In this document: positions 42,345-54,400 of the stretch, piece after piece
Layout of the letters: every line of letters starts with the position of its first letter
How positions within the stretch are numbered: the stretch's first letter is position 1
NCBI GenBank assembly: GCA_963573305.1
Contig: OY754330.1
Coordinates: forward strand, 744,001-808,000
Length of the DNA stretch: 64,000 nucleotides
Direction: 5' to 3'
From: Pyrrhosoma nymphula
Taxonomy: Eukaryota > Arthropoda > Insecta > Odonata > Coenagrionidae
Program-made: the position numbers and the translations under genes
Notes under the pieces: generated by a model
The model's database searches: none
The model's input: the letters and a program-made list of their open reading frames with translations, nothing else
What the model was told of the DNA's origin: nothing

Positions 42345-44440
42345 TGGTAACGAGGCAACGAGGCAAAGAGAAAACGGGAATAAGCCTGGAACACACCATG
42401 AAAAAGACAACGAGGCAAAGAGGCAACCAAAAGCATAAGACAGAGAAAAAGAAATGCTACGAATTGTGCGGAAAAAGAGGCAACGGCAGCTAAAACAGCA
42501 GCTCAGGAGCGAGCTCAACGAAGAGGAAGAGGCAATGAGACAGTGTAGTGTTTTCAAGAGAGCGTCTCCAGCGTTGTAACACACATAAAGGGCATTTACT
42601 TTCGAATGCATCGCTGGAAGTTTATGTAACTGCTGCTATCACGTAATTTTGTCCGGAGAAAGGAAGTCCACTTCAATAGGATAAACATCGACGGACCAAG
42701 ATGAGGACTGAGACCATTCGACTATCTATCTAATCGATAGTGCATCCAGTGTAATGCAACCATTTAGTCTCGAGTAGCAACCAATTCTAATAAGTTCAAC
42801 TGAAAAGTGTTATGATATCCCACGGCACTACGATTACGACAGTTCCGAGCTGTTTCAATATCCGCAGTGATCTTCGGACGCGCCACTTCGGCTGATACAG
42901 CACGCACTTCCCAATCGAGATCAACCATATAGTTACTAAGTAATTACATTACAGGTGCGAGTGTCTACGTGAAATTAGCAGTTGGTCAAAAGACAGACAC
43001 GACATTCATTTGCTTCTCAGCAGTCTGACAAGCGGAACGAATTTACACCATCTGCTTCAAGTGAAAGAACAAGGGAGAAAAACACTCGAGAATACATTGC
43101 AGGATTGTTGCAAAATACTGGAAAATAATTTCCCTGACATTTCCCAGACAAAAATCGCCATTTTCCGAGACACTTTTCTTATGACGTTCAGAGAGGAGTG
43201 AAAATTAAAAGTGCAAATGAAAGTTGAGAAAACAAACCAATGTTACTTTTACTCAACAAATTTACGAAACGAAGACAAAATCAGAATTGATGGAACGATG
43301 GAACTCCGGGAACAAACGTATAGTAGGTGGGGTGTGCGTCGGACACTGAACAATATTCATATCGACCTTTGTTCGCCCTCATCCAATTTTTCCCTGACAG
43401 GCTCAACGATTTTCCCTGACTTATTTCCCTGACGGGTCTCAAATTCCCTGACATTTCCCTGATTCCCCTGACTTGTAACATCCTTGCATCATCGCTTCTT
43501 ATTGTCAGATAAGACAAAAATATGGCCGACGATTCACTTCCCGGTTGATTAAAGAGAATTCATGGGGGAATAAGTAGCGTTATAGCAAACGACTCTCCTC
43601 ATACGGCTTAGAAAATTAACTGATGTAATTGAACGACTGTCAACAGTACCTTGGCTCCAGAATGACGTTTAGTACTAGAAAAAAAAAACAAAGGGCAATC
43701 ACACGTGAATTTTTTTTTTAGGCACGAGAAAACGGAATTGTTTCTGTGCTCTCCGAAAGAAAGCCAACATTATCCGTAGTAAGAGATTCGGTACAGTTTG
43801 ACTGCACAAATGAATAGTTATAGTTGTGTAAGCATGTGAAATGTTAATATAATGACTCGTAATCTTTCTCGTATCTTTCGATATAGCCGTGATCAGCACA
43901 GGACACAGGGATCGGAAAATATGTTACCCGACTGAACTGATAACTCGAAGAACATCGCAGCACCGGTGAACCAACCATCTTAATGGTGTAATTAAGAATA
44001 AGGAATGCATTCACAGAATCAGCACACAGGATTTGGCCAAGCGATTTCCATTCTCTTCAGTGCGCTGCTCTCTTTACAAAAAAATCTCTTTGCTTTCCAT
44101 TTGTCTCAGATCCTACGTACTTCGAAACAGAATTGATCAACATGCAGATGTGATCGTATAATCATAAAATTACGGAAGAAGACCACAGTAAGGAAGGGCT
44201 TAAAATGACTTCTTTCCGCGGAAGATTTAAGACCTCAAAGATGCACACGTTATAGAAAAGGTAGTTGCGATCATTTCATTGGTGTTAAAAACCTACTACA
44301 GAAGCTAGGATGGGAATCGCTATCAGACCGTCAAATAAAATTTAGACTTCAACAAATTATTTCTTGAGCCCGCCCCCTCTCTGAGGACGACAAAATATAT
44401 ATTTGTGGATTTGGCCATATATGTACTAAGGTAGGATAAG
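42345..44440. other. No recognisable gene; motif-rich patches
   Basis: GAGGCAA recurs at 42349-42536. TTCCCTGAC recurs about eight times between 43130 and 43470. Short frames at 43010 and 43211 have no known match. The rest is AT-rich. Confidence 0.4.
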
Positions 44441-44601
44441 ACCCTGACCCTGGCTTCGGTGGCGGCGGGGTATAAAGTCCTCTCCTGCCGGGTTCGAATC
44501 CCGCCTGGATAGGAAATTTACACCTCCCAGGGCATGGTTGTGTGTGTGATCTTCCATATAATAAATACTTAGTAATTGGCTTTGGAGATTATTATTATTA
44601 T
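44441..44601 (+). mobile_element. tRNA-derived SINE
   Basis: Pol III A box-like TGGCTTCGGTGG (44453) and a near-perfect B box GGTTCGAATCC (44491-44501), followed by a unique body and an ATTATTATTATTATT tail. The tRNA-like head has lost a proper acceptor stem, so it is a SINE and not a tRNA gene. Better preserved than the copy at 26240-26325; I cannot say whether they are the same family. Confidence 0.75.
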
Positions 44602-45425
44602 TAACATTAAATACGGCAAATAGAATGCAGAACGAACAGATTTAAATAGCAATTTTTCTCCCCGAAAGATTACAGACCACAACGGCAGCCATTAAGAATT
44701 GGTATTCAAGTTGTTTCTATTGATAACGTGGCTAACTTGCTTATTATTACATGCTTGAAGTATAAATCTTTTATCTCTGTGAATGTGCAGAATGTACAGT
44801 CGCTTGATAAAGTATCGCGACAAACTACCCTGACAGTACCTAAATAAAGGCCGGCGCTCGTGCCTAAGAAGTACATTGGCTATCCTGTGATTTCTCCAGT
44901 AAAAAAAGGGGTTTATAGCTGATCCAAGGTATATTCTCTCTTACGTGAGCAGAGCCAAATTCCGGCCGTGGTCTCAACTTAGTTCGCGTCGGAACAATGA
45001 AAAGACCAAACAGCGAACGACAAGGTTATTCACGGCTATCGTTCAATCTTAGGTAATCGGCATTTCTCAAGAGCACATGTTGACAATGGAGATAGCTTCT
45101 CAATTGCAATAAACGTGAAGCCCCTTCTAAGTAAGTATATATATATATATAGTCCTATATAATGGTGGACTTGGCGAAGGGTGGACACTCCACGATCGAC
45201 GATAATACTGATACAATAAAATACATTACTGATACGGACCGAATTGTAAACCTCGAGACAAAGATTTCGATTGGAATCTGAGCTGTACCTTTCTGTCAGT
45301 TTGAGGATAAAAGGCATGCGAATTTGCGCACAAAGATTATTTAAAGATACCAGTAGCATCAATATCGATTATAATTCATCTTAATTTTCTTGCTCTAATT
45401 ATTTCCTTCAGCCATGACATTCGTG

Positions 45426-45510
45426 AAATTTTTGAAGTGATAACTTCTTTTGGCCCGTTGGGCACTTTTGGCATGGGATAAAAGAGCAAACTCGCGTCAC
45501 GTACCGTACC
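45426..45510 (+). repeat. Diverged relative of the 489-bp satellite
   Basis: ATTTTTGAAGTGATAACTTC is followed by GGCCCGTTGGGCACTTTTGG and CGCGTCACG. This matches the start of the 489-bp monomer (TTTTTGAAGTTATACTTC, CCCGTTGGAGACTTTTGG, CGCGTCACG) with small indels. Only the first 85 bases or so are recognisable. Confidence 0.6.
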
Positions 45511-47718
45511 GCACTTTTTGCTTCGGCGACGTAGTTCCAATATCGTCGTCAGACGGTAGCACCGCTGTCCAAACAGTGCGAATAACTGCCACCAGATGGT
45601 AGGACAAGCGGTAAGCGAGAAAAAGTGACCGTTTAAATCGCGTACCATATTTCCCTGTTCGTATTCTTTACCGAATCTTGAAATTCAAAGGTTATTAGTT
45701 AATTTAGTTATCATAAGCCAATAGTTTCTTTCCTAGAATTCTGTAGAAATAGTAATGAAATAAGTCAAATTATTCATGAGAATAATGAAAATAACATGCG
45801 AGAAAATGAGGAAATGGTGATTGAAGATGTAACCAACGATGATGAGAATTGTTAATTAGAATAATTAGAATATAAATATAATTAAAATAAGAGATGTAAA
45901 TGAGTGTTATATTATTCAGACGCATGTAAAATACCTATTTTTCAGATAAATACCTATTTTGTCAACAAAAAATTAAATTTATATAAATGGAATATTCATT
46001 TTTTAAAATTATTGTACCTTATTCTCCTTTTTTATTCAGATTTATTTGGGAATATAAATCGGTCAAAGAAGTTTACACTTCCAGCTTGTGGTCCTAAGCA
46101 CACCCAAGTTTTTAAATGAGTAGCATAAGCTACCTATAATCTTTTAATTCTATTCTCACAGAAAGCATGCCCAAACTTATAAATGCAGTTGATTAATTGG
46201 TAATTAGGATTAAATACTTCAATCAGCTTGTTAAACAATGAACTGCAACGCCAGTGTTCGACGACCAATCCATACAGAGATAATTCCATCTTGAACAATT
46301 TGCAAGCTGCATAATTGTTTACTTCCTTTAGTCCACCAAAAAATACCTCCATCCGGGCTTCAGTGGTTACTAATTCCTTTCGATACATGTTAAGAGAAAT
46401 TCGTAAGCTTATGTCGATAAAGTTTATTAACTTTTCCGGTAAAAGAATGCCAGTCCCATGCATGGAAGAAAGCCGTCGATCAATGCGTACATGTAACAGC
46501 ACCACCATGAAGATGCCGTATCTTATTCTGAAGATAGGAAAATAATTTCACCAATTTAAGATACAAAATAAAATTTTCTATTTTTTTGTTTCTAAAAATG
46601 TTTTAGGAACTATCGAAATAAAAAGCAATTCTCAAAAACGAATCTCTACAGAAGAAAGATTTGACAATTTCGGTTACCATCTTCGAAATTGGAAGCAATA
46701 AGCATAAAATTTGGCAGGTTAACGAAAGATACAAATCTTAGGTTCAACTTAGACCAGTTTTCCTTGTTTAGTATTGGCGGACGAAACTTTTTTTTGGCGT
46801 TTTCATGGTAACTGAAAAACGCTTCTGAGAAATTGATTGCGTTTCCATGGTTCCGTGACTAAACTGGCGACCCCATATTCATCAAACAAAAATGCTTAAA
46901 ATCATCTCCTCATATAAATATAAATGCAAACAATATTTTTGCAGTCAAATGAGGGAAATTGTCTTGGGTAACACATAAAACGAATCACAAAATAATATAA
47001 TTAAAATTAAGTGAGAGACAGTCAGTTAAATTTCGGTCACCGATTTCTTAATTGCCAAAAACGGACTTTTACCAGAGTAAATATAGTTAAAGGTAAGGCT
47101 GAAAAATATCTAAACACGCGATCCTGAACCTAGAAATCAATCGCTCAATGAATGCATTTTATTTCACTAGAATACAGTGGCTCAACTTGGAAGATATATC
47201 TTATTTTAAACTCGATGGCATAAATGAACGGAGAGTTGAATGTAGCAAAAACAAAAACGAGGATACAACTTCATCCACAAAGTCTCACTCCACTAATGGA
47301 GAAGACGAAGGCACATTTAACACCTAACAAGTGAACATCGTTAAGTAAACTTGTGAATAGCCATTCCATTGGTTCCGGGTGTGAATTATTAGCGTTTAAT
47401 TTTAAATTTCATATGAAAATACTTCAACTAAAATAAACTGGAGTACATAACTTTGGTTAGCCATAAAAGAAGGCAGTTTACAACTTAATATGCAATTTAA
47501 AAAATTAACCAGCACTGTTGAAATTGAAATAAAATTGTGATTCCTGGAGTGACTCGCACAAATGTCACTTAATAACACAAGACTAATCGTAGGTACTTTA
47601 TCTTGTAAACTCTGTATCTTAAACATAAAATATTGAATCTAATATCAGTAACATTAGAGTAATTGTTCTTTAAATAAAAATTACATTTTCCGGCGTAATT
47701 CGGTGGAAATCTTTTATG
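45511..47718. other. No recognisable gene
   Basis: AT-rich. A 124-codon minus-strand frame (46508-46134) starts with a Met but carries no motif I know; it is listed here only as a possible chance ORF. Confidence 0.35.
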
Positions 47719-48761
47719 TTAAGCATAATGAATTTACAAGTCTATTTCCACACTTTTTTAATTAACCGACCATGGTTTCAGCACGTAGTGCCATTTTCAA
47801 GGTATACAGCTGTGGGTGGCAGCCTATATATACATGTTTCAATGGGAGAGGGATGGGGTAGAGTTTTCAGGGGGGGGGGTTACTGGATTTGGGGTGGGGG
47901 CGGGTTTTGGGGGGTGGATTTATTTGAGGGTTTAGGTAAGGTCATGGGAGTGAGGGATGACGTCAAAGGGGAGATGGGTGGGAGGTAGGGTGATGTGCAG
48001 GAGAGGCGAGTGGAATGGGAACATATGATCATTACATAATTTAAAATCAGTGTGGCAATTCACAATTTCATACTGCTCGAAAAAATCAAGTTTCTGCCCC
48101 TTGTTAAGTACATGTAAAATTTTTGGATCGAAATTGCACCAGTGGTGTTCTTCATTCAAGTGTTTAGCTATTCCAGAGGAGTTGTCATAATTTAAAAAAC
48201 ATCGTCTATGTTCACGAATTCTCGTTCTAAAACTCCTCCCAGTCTGGCCAATATATTTCGTTTCACAATCGTCACACTTCAGTTCGTACACTCCACTTTT
48301 TTTCTCACTACAATACACGTCTTTCGAGTTAAATAACAATTTTCCTAATGTCAATGGATTGTAAAAAGCCACTTTCGTTTTGTCATTTGAAATAATTTTG
48401 TCAAGTTTGAAAGAAATTTTCGGAATAAATGGTATCTTTCGCCAGTTAGATGGTTTGTCTCTGTTCTCTCGTTTGGAGGTTATCATATTAAGCGCTTTTT
48501 TCCGTCTAGAACATTCCAGAAGTCTGTTTATTAACATTGTGTCAAATCCATTCCTTTGCGCAATAGATTTGATGGCGTTTAACTCTACGTTGAAATTTTC
48601 TACGGACATTGGGATATTTGTCAGTCTGTTGACCATTGCTTTGAATGAGCTCATTTTGTGGGAAGGATGATGGTTTGAGGAGTTGGGAATTATGACGTCC
48701 GTGAAAGTGCTTTTGCGGTAGATTGAGAATTCGTGAGAGCTATTTTCAATGGAAATACTTA
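47719..48761 (-). repeat. 1.04-kb flipped copy of the PLE 3' third
   Basis: Reverse complement of 50081-51122 with very few differences (one His-Trp/His-Arg change and a few bases with an indel near 47965). It carries RT C-terminal sequence, the GIY-YIG domain, tail and 3' UTR. It forms the left arm of a huge inverted repeat around the PLE core. Confidence 0.9.
47768..47801 (-). ncRNA. Hammerhead-like motif, flipped copy
   Basis: Minus-strand copy of the motif at 51040-51073, unchanged in sequence. Confidence 0.45.
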
Positions 48762-48786
48762 GAAGTGGACTTACCTGGAGGAACGG

Positions 48787-50961
48787 GTGAAAGATCGGGT
48801 GAGTGGGATCGCTATCCAAAAACTGAATACCGTCAACAAGAAATTGAGAAATCTTTGTGAATCTCAGTTGGGTGTAGCTGACACAACAAACCTGATCCCT
48901 GACAACACTGACTCGAAGTTTTACCCCAGAGTGTTGAACCTGTCAAATCACGAATTTACTGATTCAGAAATCAACCTCCTAAACAAAGGGCATAAATTCT
49001 CGCCGTTTACTCCCTTTACGCGCAAGATTGCCATCAACCTAGCAGCTGATTGTGAACTAGCTCTGAATAGGGAACCATCAGGGAAGAAACAGTTAGCAGC
49101 AAGCATCATATCAGCCTTCTCATCCTCACAGGATCATCAGCTTCAATCTAAAAAGATCTCCCAGACCATCAGCAACATCAAATCCTCAGTTCGAGAAGCG
49201 GACCTGGTGTTAACAAAAGCGGATAAAGGAAATTGTTTAGTGATTTTGAATAGAAGTGATTACTTGAGTAAGTGTGACGCCTTCCTACAAAAAGAAGATT
49301 TCTGTGTGCTTAAAAGTGACCCAACGGCGAACTTCCAAAAACGCCTAAAAGATTCTATGTCGAAATGCAGTATTGTTTTGAGTGCTGAAGATAAGTGGAA
49401 GCTGGTGAACATGAATCCCTTACCACCTAGATTTTTCGGCTTATCCAAGACTCATAAACCCGAAATCCCAATCAGACCCGTAGTTTCTCATACCACTGCC
49501 CCTTGCCATAAATTAGCTGTAAAATTAAATAGCCTTTTGAGAAACTACACCGCATTCAAGTCCAAATTTAGTGTTAAAAACTCATTAGAACTTGTAAAGA
49601 AAATTTCCACAGTGAAAATTCCACACAACGCTAAGATTGTTTCATTTGATGTGTGTAATTTGTTCACTTCAGTCCCAGCAAAAGAAGCATGTACCTTAGC
49701 CGCAAATTTAGTAAAAGATTCTGGTCTTGATATAACTCTGGTTAATGAAATTAAGATACTTTTAGATACATGTATGGATCAAAACTATTTTTTATATAAT
49801 GGAAAGTTTTATAAACAACAGGCAGGTCTTGCTATGGGATCACCACTATCACCAATTTTAGCAGAAATTTTCATGGACAATCTAGAACAAAAACTTTTCA
49901 ACTCCGAAAATCCTCTGCTCAATAATATATGTTATTGGTATCGTTATGTTGATGATGTTATATGTATGTGGTCAGGTACCTCACGTCAGATAGATGGATT
50001 TTTGTCCCTGATAAACTCAATTCATAAATCAATTAAGTTCACCATAGAATATGGAGGTAAAAATATCAACTTCCTGGATTTAAGTATTTCCATTGAAAAT
50101 AGCTCTCACGAATTCTCAATCTACCGCAAAAGCACTTTCACGGACGTCATAATTCCCAACTCCTCAAACCATCATCCTTCCCACAAAATGAGCTCATTCA
50201 AAGCAATGGTCAACAGACTGACAAATATCCCAATGTCCGTAGAAAATTTCAACGTAGAGTTAAACGCCATCAAATCTATTGCGCAAAGGAATGGATTTGA
50301 CACAATGTTAATAAACAGACTTCTGGAATGTTCTAGACGGAAAAAAGCGCTTAATATGATAACCTCCAAACGAGAGAACAGAGACAAACCATCTAACTGG
50401 CGAAAGATACCATTTATTCCGAAAATTTCTTTCAAACTTGACAAAATTATTTCAAATGACAAAACGAAAGTGGCTTTTTACAATCCATTGACATTAGGAA
50501 AATTGTTATTTAACTCGAAAGACGTGTATTGTAGTGAGAAAAAAAGTGGAGTGTACGAACTGAAGTGTGACGATTGTGAAACGAAATATATTGGCCAGAC
50601 TGGGAGGAGTTTTAGAACGAGAATTCGTGAACATAGACGATGTTTTTTAAATTATGACAACTCCTCTGGAATAGCTAAACACTTGAATGAAGAACACCAC
50701 AGGTGCAATTTCGATCCAAAAATTTTACATGTACTTAACAAGGGGCAGAAACTTGATTTTTTCGAGCAGTATGAAATTGTGAATTGCCACACTGATTTTA
50801 AATTATGTAATGATCATATGTTCCCATTCCACTCGCCTCTCCTGCACATCACCCTACCTCCCACCCATCGCCCGTTGACGTCATCCCTCACTCCCATGAC
50901 CTTACCTAAACCCTCAAATAAATCCACCCCCCAAAACCCGCCCCCACCCCAAATCCAGTAA
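48787..50961 (+). CDS. Penelope-like reverse transcriptase/GIY-YIG endonuclease
   Basis: 724 residues, uninterrupted. The N-terminal family block is DSEINLLNKGHKFSPFTPF (about 60) and the RT lead-in is KADKGNCLVILNRSDY (about 144). RT catalytic motifs: VSFDVCNLFTSVP (about 286), GLAMGSPLSPILAEIF (about 346) and YRYVDDVICMW (about 385, Asp pair). The GIY-YIG domain is GVYELKCDDC and YIGQTGRSFRTRIREHRRC (587-620), with the conserved Arg and the His/Glu of KHLNEEHH. The enzyme nicks DNA and reverse-transcribes its RNA, in the telomerase-related RT group. Start 48787 is the first ATG after the arm junction; the true mRNA could begin elsewhere. Pro-rich end from about 700. Confidence 0.88.
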   Translation: MKDRVSGIAIQKLNTVNKKLRNLCESQLGVADTTNLIPDNTDSKFYPRVLNLSNHEFTDSEINLLNKGHKFSPFTPFTRKIAINLAADCELALNREPSGKKQLAASIISAFSSSQDHQLQSKKISQTISNIKSSVREADLVLTKADKGNCLVILNRSDYLSKCDAFLQKEDFCVLKSDPTANFQKRLKDSMSKCSIVLSAEDKWKLVNMNPLPPRFFGLSKTHKPEIPIRPVVSHTTAPCHKLAVKLNSLLRNYTAFKSKFSVKNSLELVKKISTVKIPHNAKIVSFDVCNLFTSVPAKEACTLAANLVKDSGLDITLVNEIKILLDTCMDQNYFLYNGKFYKQQAGLAMGSPLSPILAEIFMDNLEQKLFNSENPLLNNICYWYRYVDDVICMWSGTSRQIDGFLSLINSIHKSIKFTIEYGGKNINFLDLSISIENSSHEFSIYRKSTFTDVIIPNSSNHHPSHKMSSFKAMVNRLTNIPMSVENFNVELNAIKSIAQRNGFDTMLINRLLECSRRKKALNMITSKRENRDKPSNWRKIPFIPKISFKLDKIISNDKTKVAFYNPLTLGKLLFNSKDVYCSEKKSGVYELKCDDCETKYIGQTGRSFRTRIREHRRCFLNYDNSSGIAKHLNEEHHRCNFDPKILHVLNKGQKLDFFEQYEIVNCHTDFKLCNDHMFPFHSPLLHITLPPTHRPLTSSLTPMTLPKPSNKSTPQNPPPPQIQ

Positions 50962-51122
50962 CCCCCCCCCCTGAAAACTCTACCCCATCCCTCTCCCATT
51001 GAAACATGTATATATAGGCTGCCACCCACAGCTGTATACCTTGAAAATGGCACTACGTGCTGAAACCATGGTCGGTTAATTAAAAAAGTGTGGAAATAGA
51101 CTTGTAAATTCATTATGCTTAA
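50081..51122 (+). repeat. Right arm of the PLE inverted repeat
   Basis: Partner of 47719-48761. It contains the last 294 codons of the PLE ORF, the C-rich 3' UTR and the hammerhead-like motif. Confidence 0.9.
51040..51073 (+). ncRNA. Type I hammerhead-like motif at PLE 3' end
   Basis: CTTGAAA (51040), a GCAC/GTGC stem (51050-51060 region), GAAAC (51062-51066), CATG and GTC (51071-51073). The end of the motif has the short stem III (AC with GT around CATG) and a GUC cleavage triplet, as in PLE hammerheads. The first box deviates from CUGANGA, so activity is uncertain. Confidence 0.5.
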
Positions 51123-51471
51123 TTGTTTTTTAGTTTTAAACAATGGAGAAGTATCCAAAAACATTAGTATTCATGTTATAAAATTTTTATTATGGTCAAG
51201 TTCCGGGTGTAACCTAATTACTCTAATAAAAACGCAGAAAAAAAGGCAGAACTAATTTTGAGGCAGAAAATAAAAACAAACTAAAAACATTATGCGGAGT
51301 GACAATTTAGTGTTTCATATTTTCAAATACCTTATATAAATATTATTTTTTTCTATTTTTTCCACATTAGGGCTCACTTTAAAAGAAATCGCTGTGAAGT
51401 GAAAATTATGTGCTCCCAAAGTACGTGATATTGAGTTAATGGTGCAAATTTCATGAGTATAGGTCAATTGA
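51123..51471. other. Spacer between PLE and satellite
   Basis: AT-rich; no gene. It holds TACGTGATATTGAGTTAAT at 51422-51440, which matches the consensus of the 24-bp minisatellite that starts 4.7 kb further on. Confidence 0.5.
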
Positions 51472-54400
51472 TTTTTGAAGTTATACTTCTTTGCGCCCGT
51501 TGGAGACTTTTGGGATGGGATGTTGGTCGAGAAACCGCGTCACGCTCTTTTGGGTGAGAAAAATCCACAATTGTACTCATTGATACGAATTCCTGGGTAT
51601 TTCTAATCGAGCTAAAAGGATGAAATTTTCAGGGAAGGGTTCAAATATGGTGTCGAGTCAGGAAAAAATCGAAAATCCCAATATTTTTCATTTGTTTCGA
51701 GTCCAGATAGGATTTTGTTTTTTAATGGGTTTAAATGGGAAAAACGAATAATTTACGTGTAGAGTAATTTTCATTCATTCATTAAAATATAAAATAATTT
51801 AGATACAACTTTCATTCTTTGACTGGAATGAGGCCAAAAGATCAATGCATTTACTTCTTGCAACCGATGTTTCTCTATCGATCGATAAATTGAAATATTT
51901 GAAGTTTAAACGCAAAATTAATGCAAATTTCGATCTTTTTTCCTTTTCGTTGCTAAGCAATTTTTGAAGTTATACTTCTTTGCGCACGTTGGAGACTTTT
52001 GGGATGGGATGTTGGTCGAGAAACCGCGTCACGCTCTTTTGGGTGAGAAAAATCCACAATTGTACTCATTGATACGAATTCCTGGGTATTTCTAATCGAG
52101 CTAAAAGGATGAAATTTTCAGGGAAGGGTTCAAATTTGGTGTCGAGTCAGGAAAAAATCGAAAATCCCAATATTTTTCATTTGTTTCGAGTCCAGATAGG
52201 ATTTTGTTTTTTAATGGGTTTAAATGGGAAAAACGAATAATTTACGTGTAGAGTAATTTTCATTCATTCATTAAAATATGAAATAATTTAGATACAAGTT
52301 TCATTCTTTGACTGAAATGAGGCCAAAAGATCAATGCATTTACTTCTTGCAACCGATGTTTCTCTATCGATCGATAAATTGAAATATTTGAAGTTTAAAC
52401 GCAAAATTAATGCAAATTTCGATCTTTTTTCCTTTTCGTTGCTAAGCAATTTTTGAAGTTATACTTCTTTGCGCACGTTGGAGACTTTTGGGATGGGATG
52501 TTGGTCGAGAAACCGCGTCACGCTCTTTTGGGTGAGAAAAATCCACAATTGTACTCATTGATACGAATTCCTGGGTATTTCTAATCGAGCTAAAAGGATG
52601 AAATTTTCAGGGAAGGGTTCAAATTTGGTGTCGAGTCAGGAAAAAATCGAAAATCCCAATATTTTTCATTTGTTTCGAGTCCAGATAGGATTTTGTTTTT
52701 TAATGGGTTTAAATGGGAAAAACGAATAATTTACGTGTAGAGTAATTTTCATTCATTCATTAAAATATAAAATAATTTAGATACAACTTTCATTCTTTGA
52801 CTGGAATGAGGCCAAAAGATCAATGCATTTACTTCTTGCAACCGATGTTTCTCTATCGATCGATAAATTGAAATATTTGAAGTTTAAACGCAAAATTAAT
52901 GCAAATTTCGATCTTTTATCCTTTTCGTTGCTAAGCAATTTTTGAAGTTATACTTCTTTGCGCACGTTGGAGACTTTTGGGATGGGATGTTGGTCGAGAA
53001 ACCGCGTCACGCTCTTTTGGGTGAGAAAAATCCACAATTGTACTCATTGATACGAATTCCTGGGTATTTCTAATCGAGCTAAAAGGATGAAATTTTCAGG
53101 GAAGGGTTCAAATTTGGTGTCGAGTCAGGAAAAAATCGAAAATCCCAATATTTTTCATTTGTTTCGAGTCCAGATAGGATTTTGTTTTTTAATGGGTTTA
53201 AATGGGAAAAACGAATAATTTACGTGTAGAGTAATTTTCATTCATTCATTAACATATGAAATAATTTAGATACAAGTTTCATTCTTTGACTGAAATGAGG
53301 CCAAAAGATCAATGCATTTACTTCTTGCAACCGATGTTTCTCTATCGATCGATAAATTGAAATATTTGAAGTTTAAACGCAAAATTAATGCAAATTTCGA
53401 TCTTTTTTCCTTTTCGTTGCTAAGCAATTTTTGAAGTTATACTTCTTTGCGCCCGTTGGAGACTTTTGGGATGGGATGTTGGTCGAGAAACCGCGTCACG
53501 CTCTTTTGGGTGAGAAAAATCCACAATTGTACTCATTGATACGAATTCCTGGGTATTTTTAATCGAGCTAAAAGGATGAAATTTTCAGGGAAGGGTTCAA
53601 ATTTGGTGTCGACTCAGGAAAAAATCGAAAATCCCAATATTTTTCATTTGTTTCAAGTCCAGATAGGATTTTGTTTTTTAATGGGTTTAAATGGGAAAAA
53701 CGAATAATTTACGTGTAGAGTAATTTTCATTCATTCATTAAAATATGAAATAATTTAGATACAAGTTTCATTCTTTGACTGAAATGAGGCCAAAAGATCA
53801 ATGCATTTACTTCTTGCAACCGATGTTTCTCTATCGATCGATAAATTGAAATATTTGAAGTTTAAACGCAAAATTAATGCAAATTTCGATCTTTTTTCCT
53901 TTTCGTTGCTAAGCAATTTTTGAAGTTATACTTCTTTGCGCACGTTGGAGACTTTTGGGATGGGATGTTGGTCGAGAAACCGCGTCACGCTCTTTTGGGT
54001 GAGAAAAATCCACAATTGTACTCATTGATACGAATTCCTGGGTATTTTTAATCGAGCTAAAAGGATGAAATTTTCAGGGAAGGGTTCAAATTTGGTGTCG
54101 AGTCAGGAAAAAATCGAAAATCCCAATATTTTTCATTTGTTTCGAGTCCAGATAGGATTTTGTTTTTTAATGGGTTTAAATGGGAAAAACGAATAATTTA
54201 CGTGTAGAGTAATTTTCATTCATTCATTAACATATGAAATAATTTAGATACAAGTTTCATTCTTTGACTGAAATGAGGCCAAAAGATCAATGCATTTACT
54301 TCTTGCAACCGATGTTTCTCTATCGATCGATAAATTGAAATATTTGAAGTTTAAACGCAAAATTAATGCAAATTTCGATCTTTTTTCCTTTTCGTTGCTA

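Larger units (their letters stand above)
47719..51122 (+). mobile_element. Penelope-like element with inverted terminal copy
   Basis: Left flipped arm 47719-48761, core 48762-50080, right arm 50081-51122. The ORF is intact and the arms are nearly identical, so insertion is recent. Inverted pLTR organisation is known for PLEs. It differs from the element at 10547-15050 in family and in arm orientation. Confidence 0.88.

Noticed and set aside
44481..44510. tRNA gene suggested by the GGTTCGAATCC box
   Set aside because: No acceptor stem or complete cloverleaf can be drawn; the body and ATT tail fit a SINE.
46134..46508. 124-codon minus-strand frame as a gene
   Set aside because: No known domain and no supporting context; kept only as a note in the spacer entry.
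47932..48819. Minus-strand 295-codon frame as an independent gene
   Set aside because: It is the flipped copy of the PLE C-terminus; its first 20 residues come from the antisense junction.
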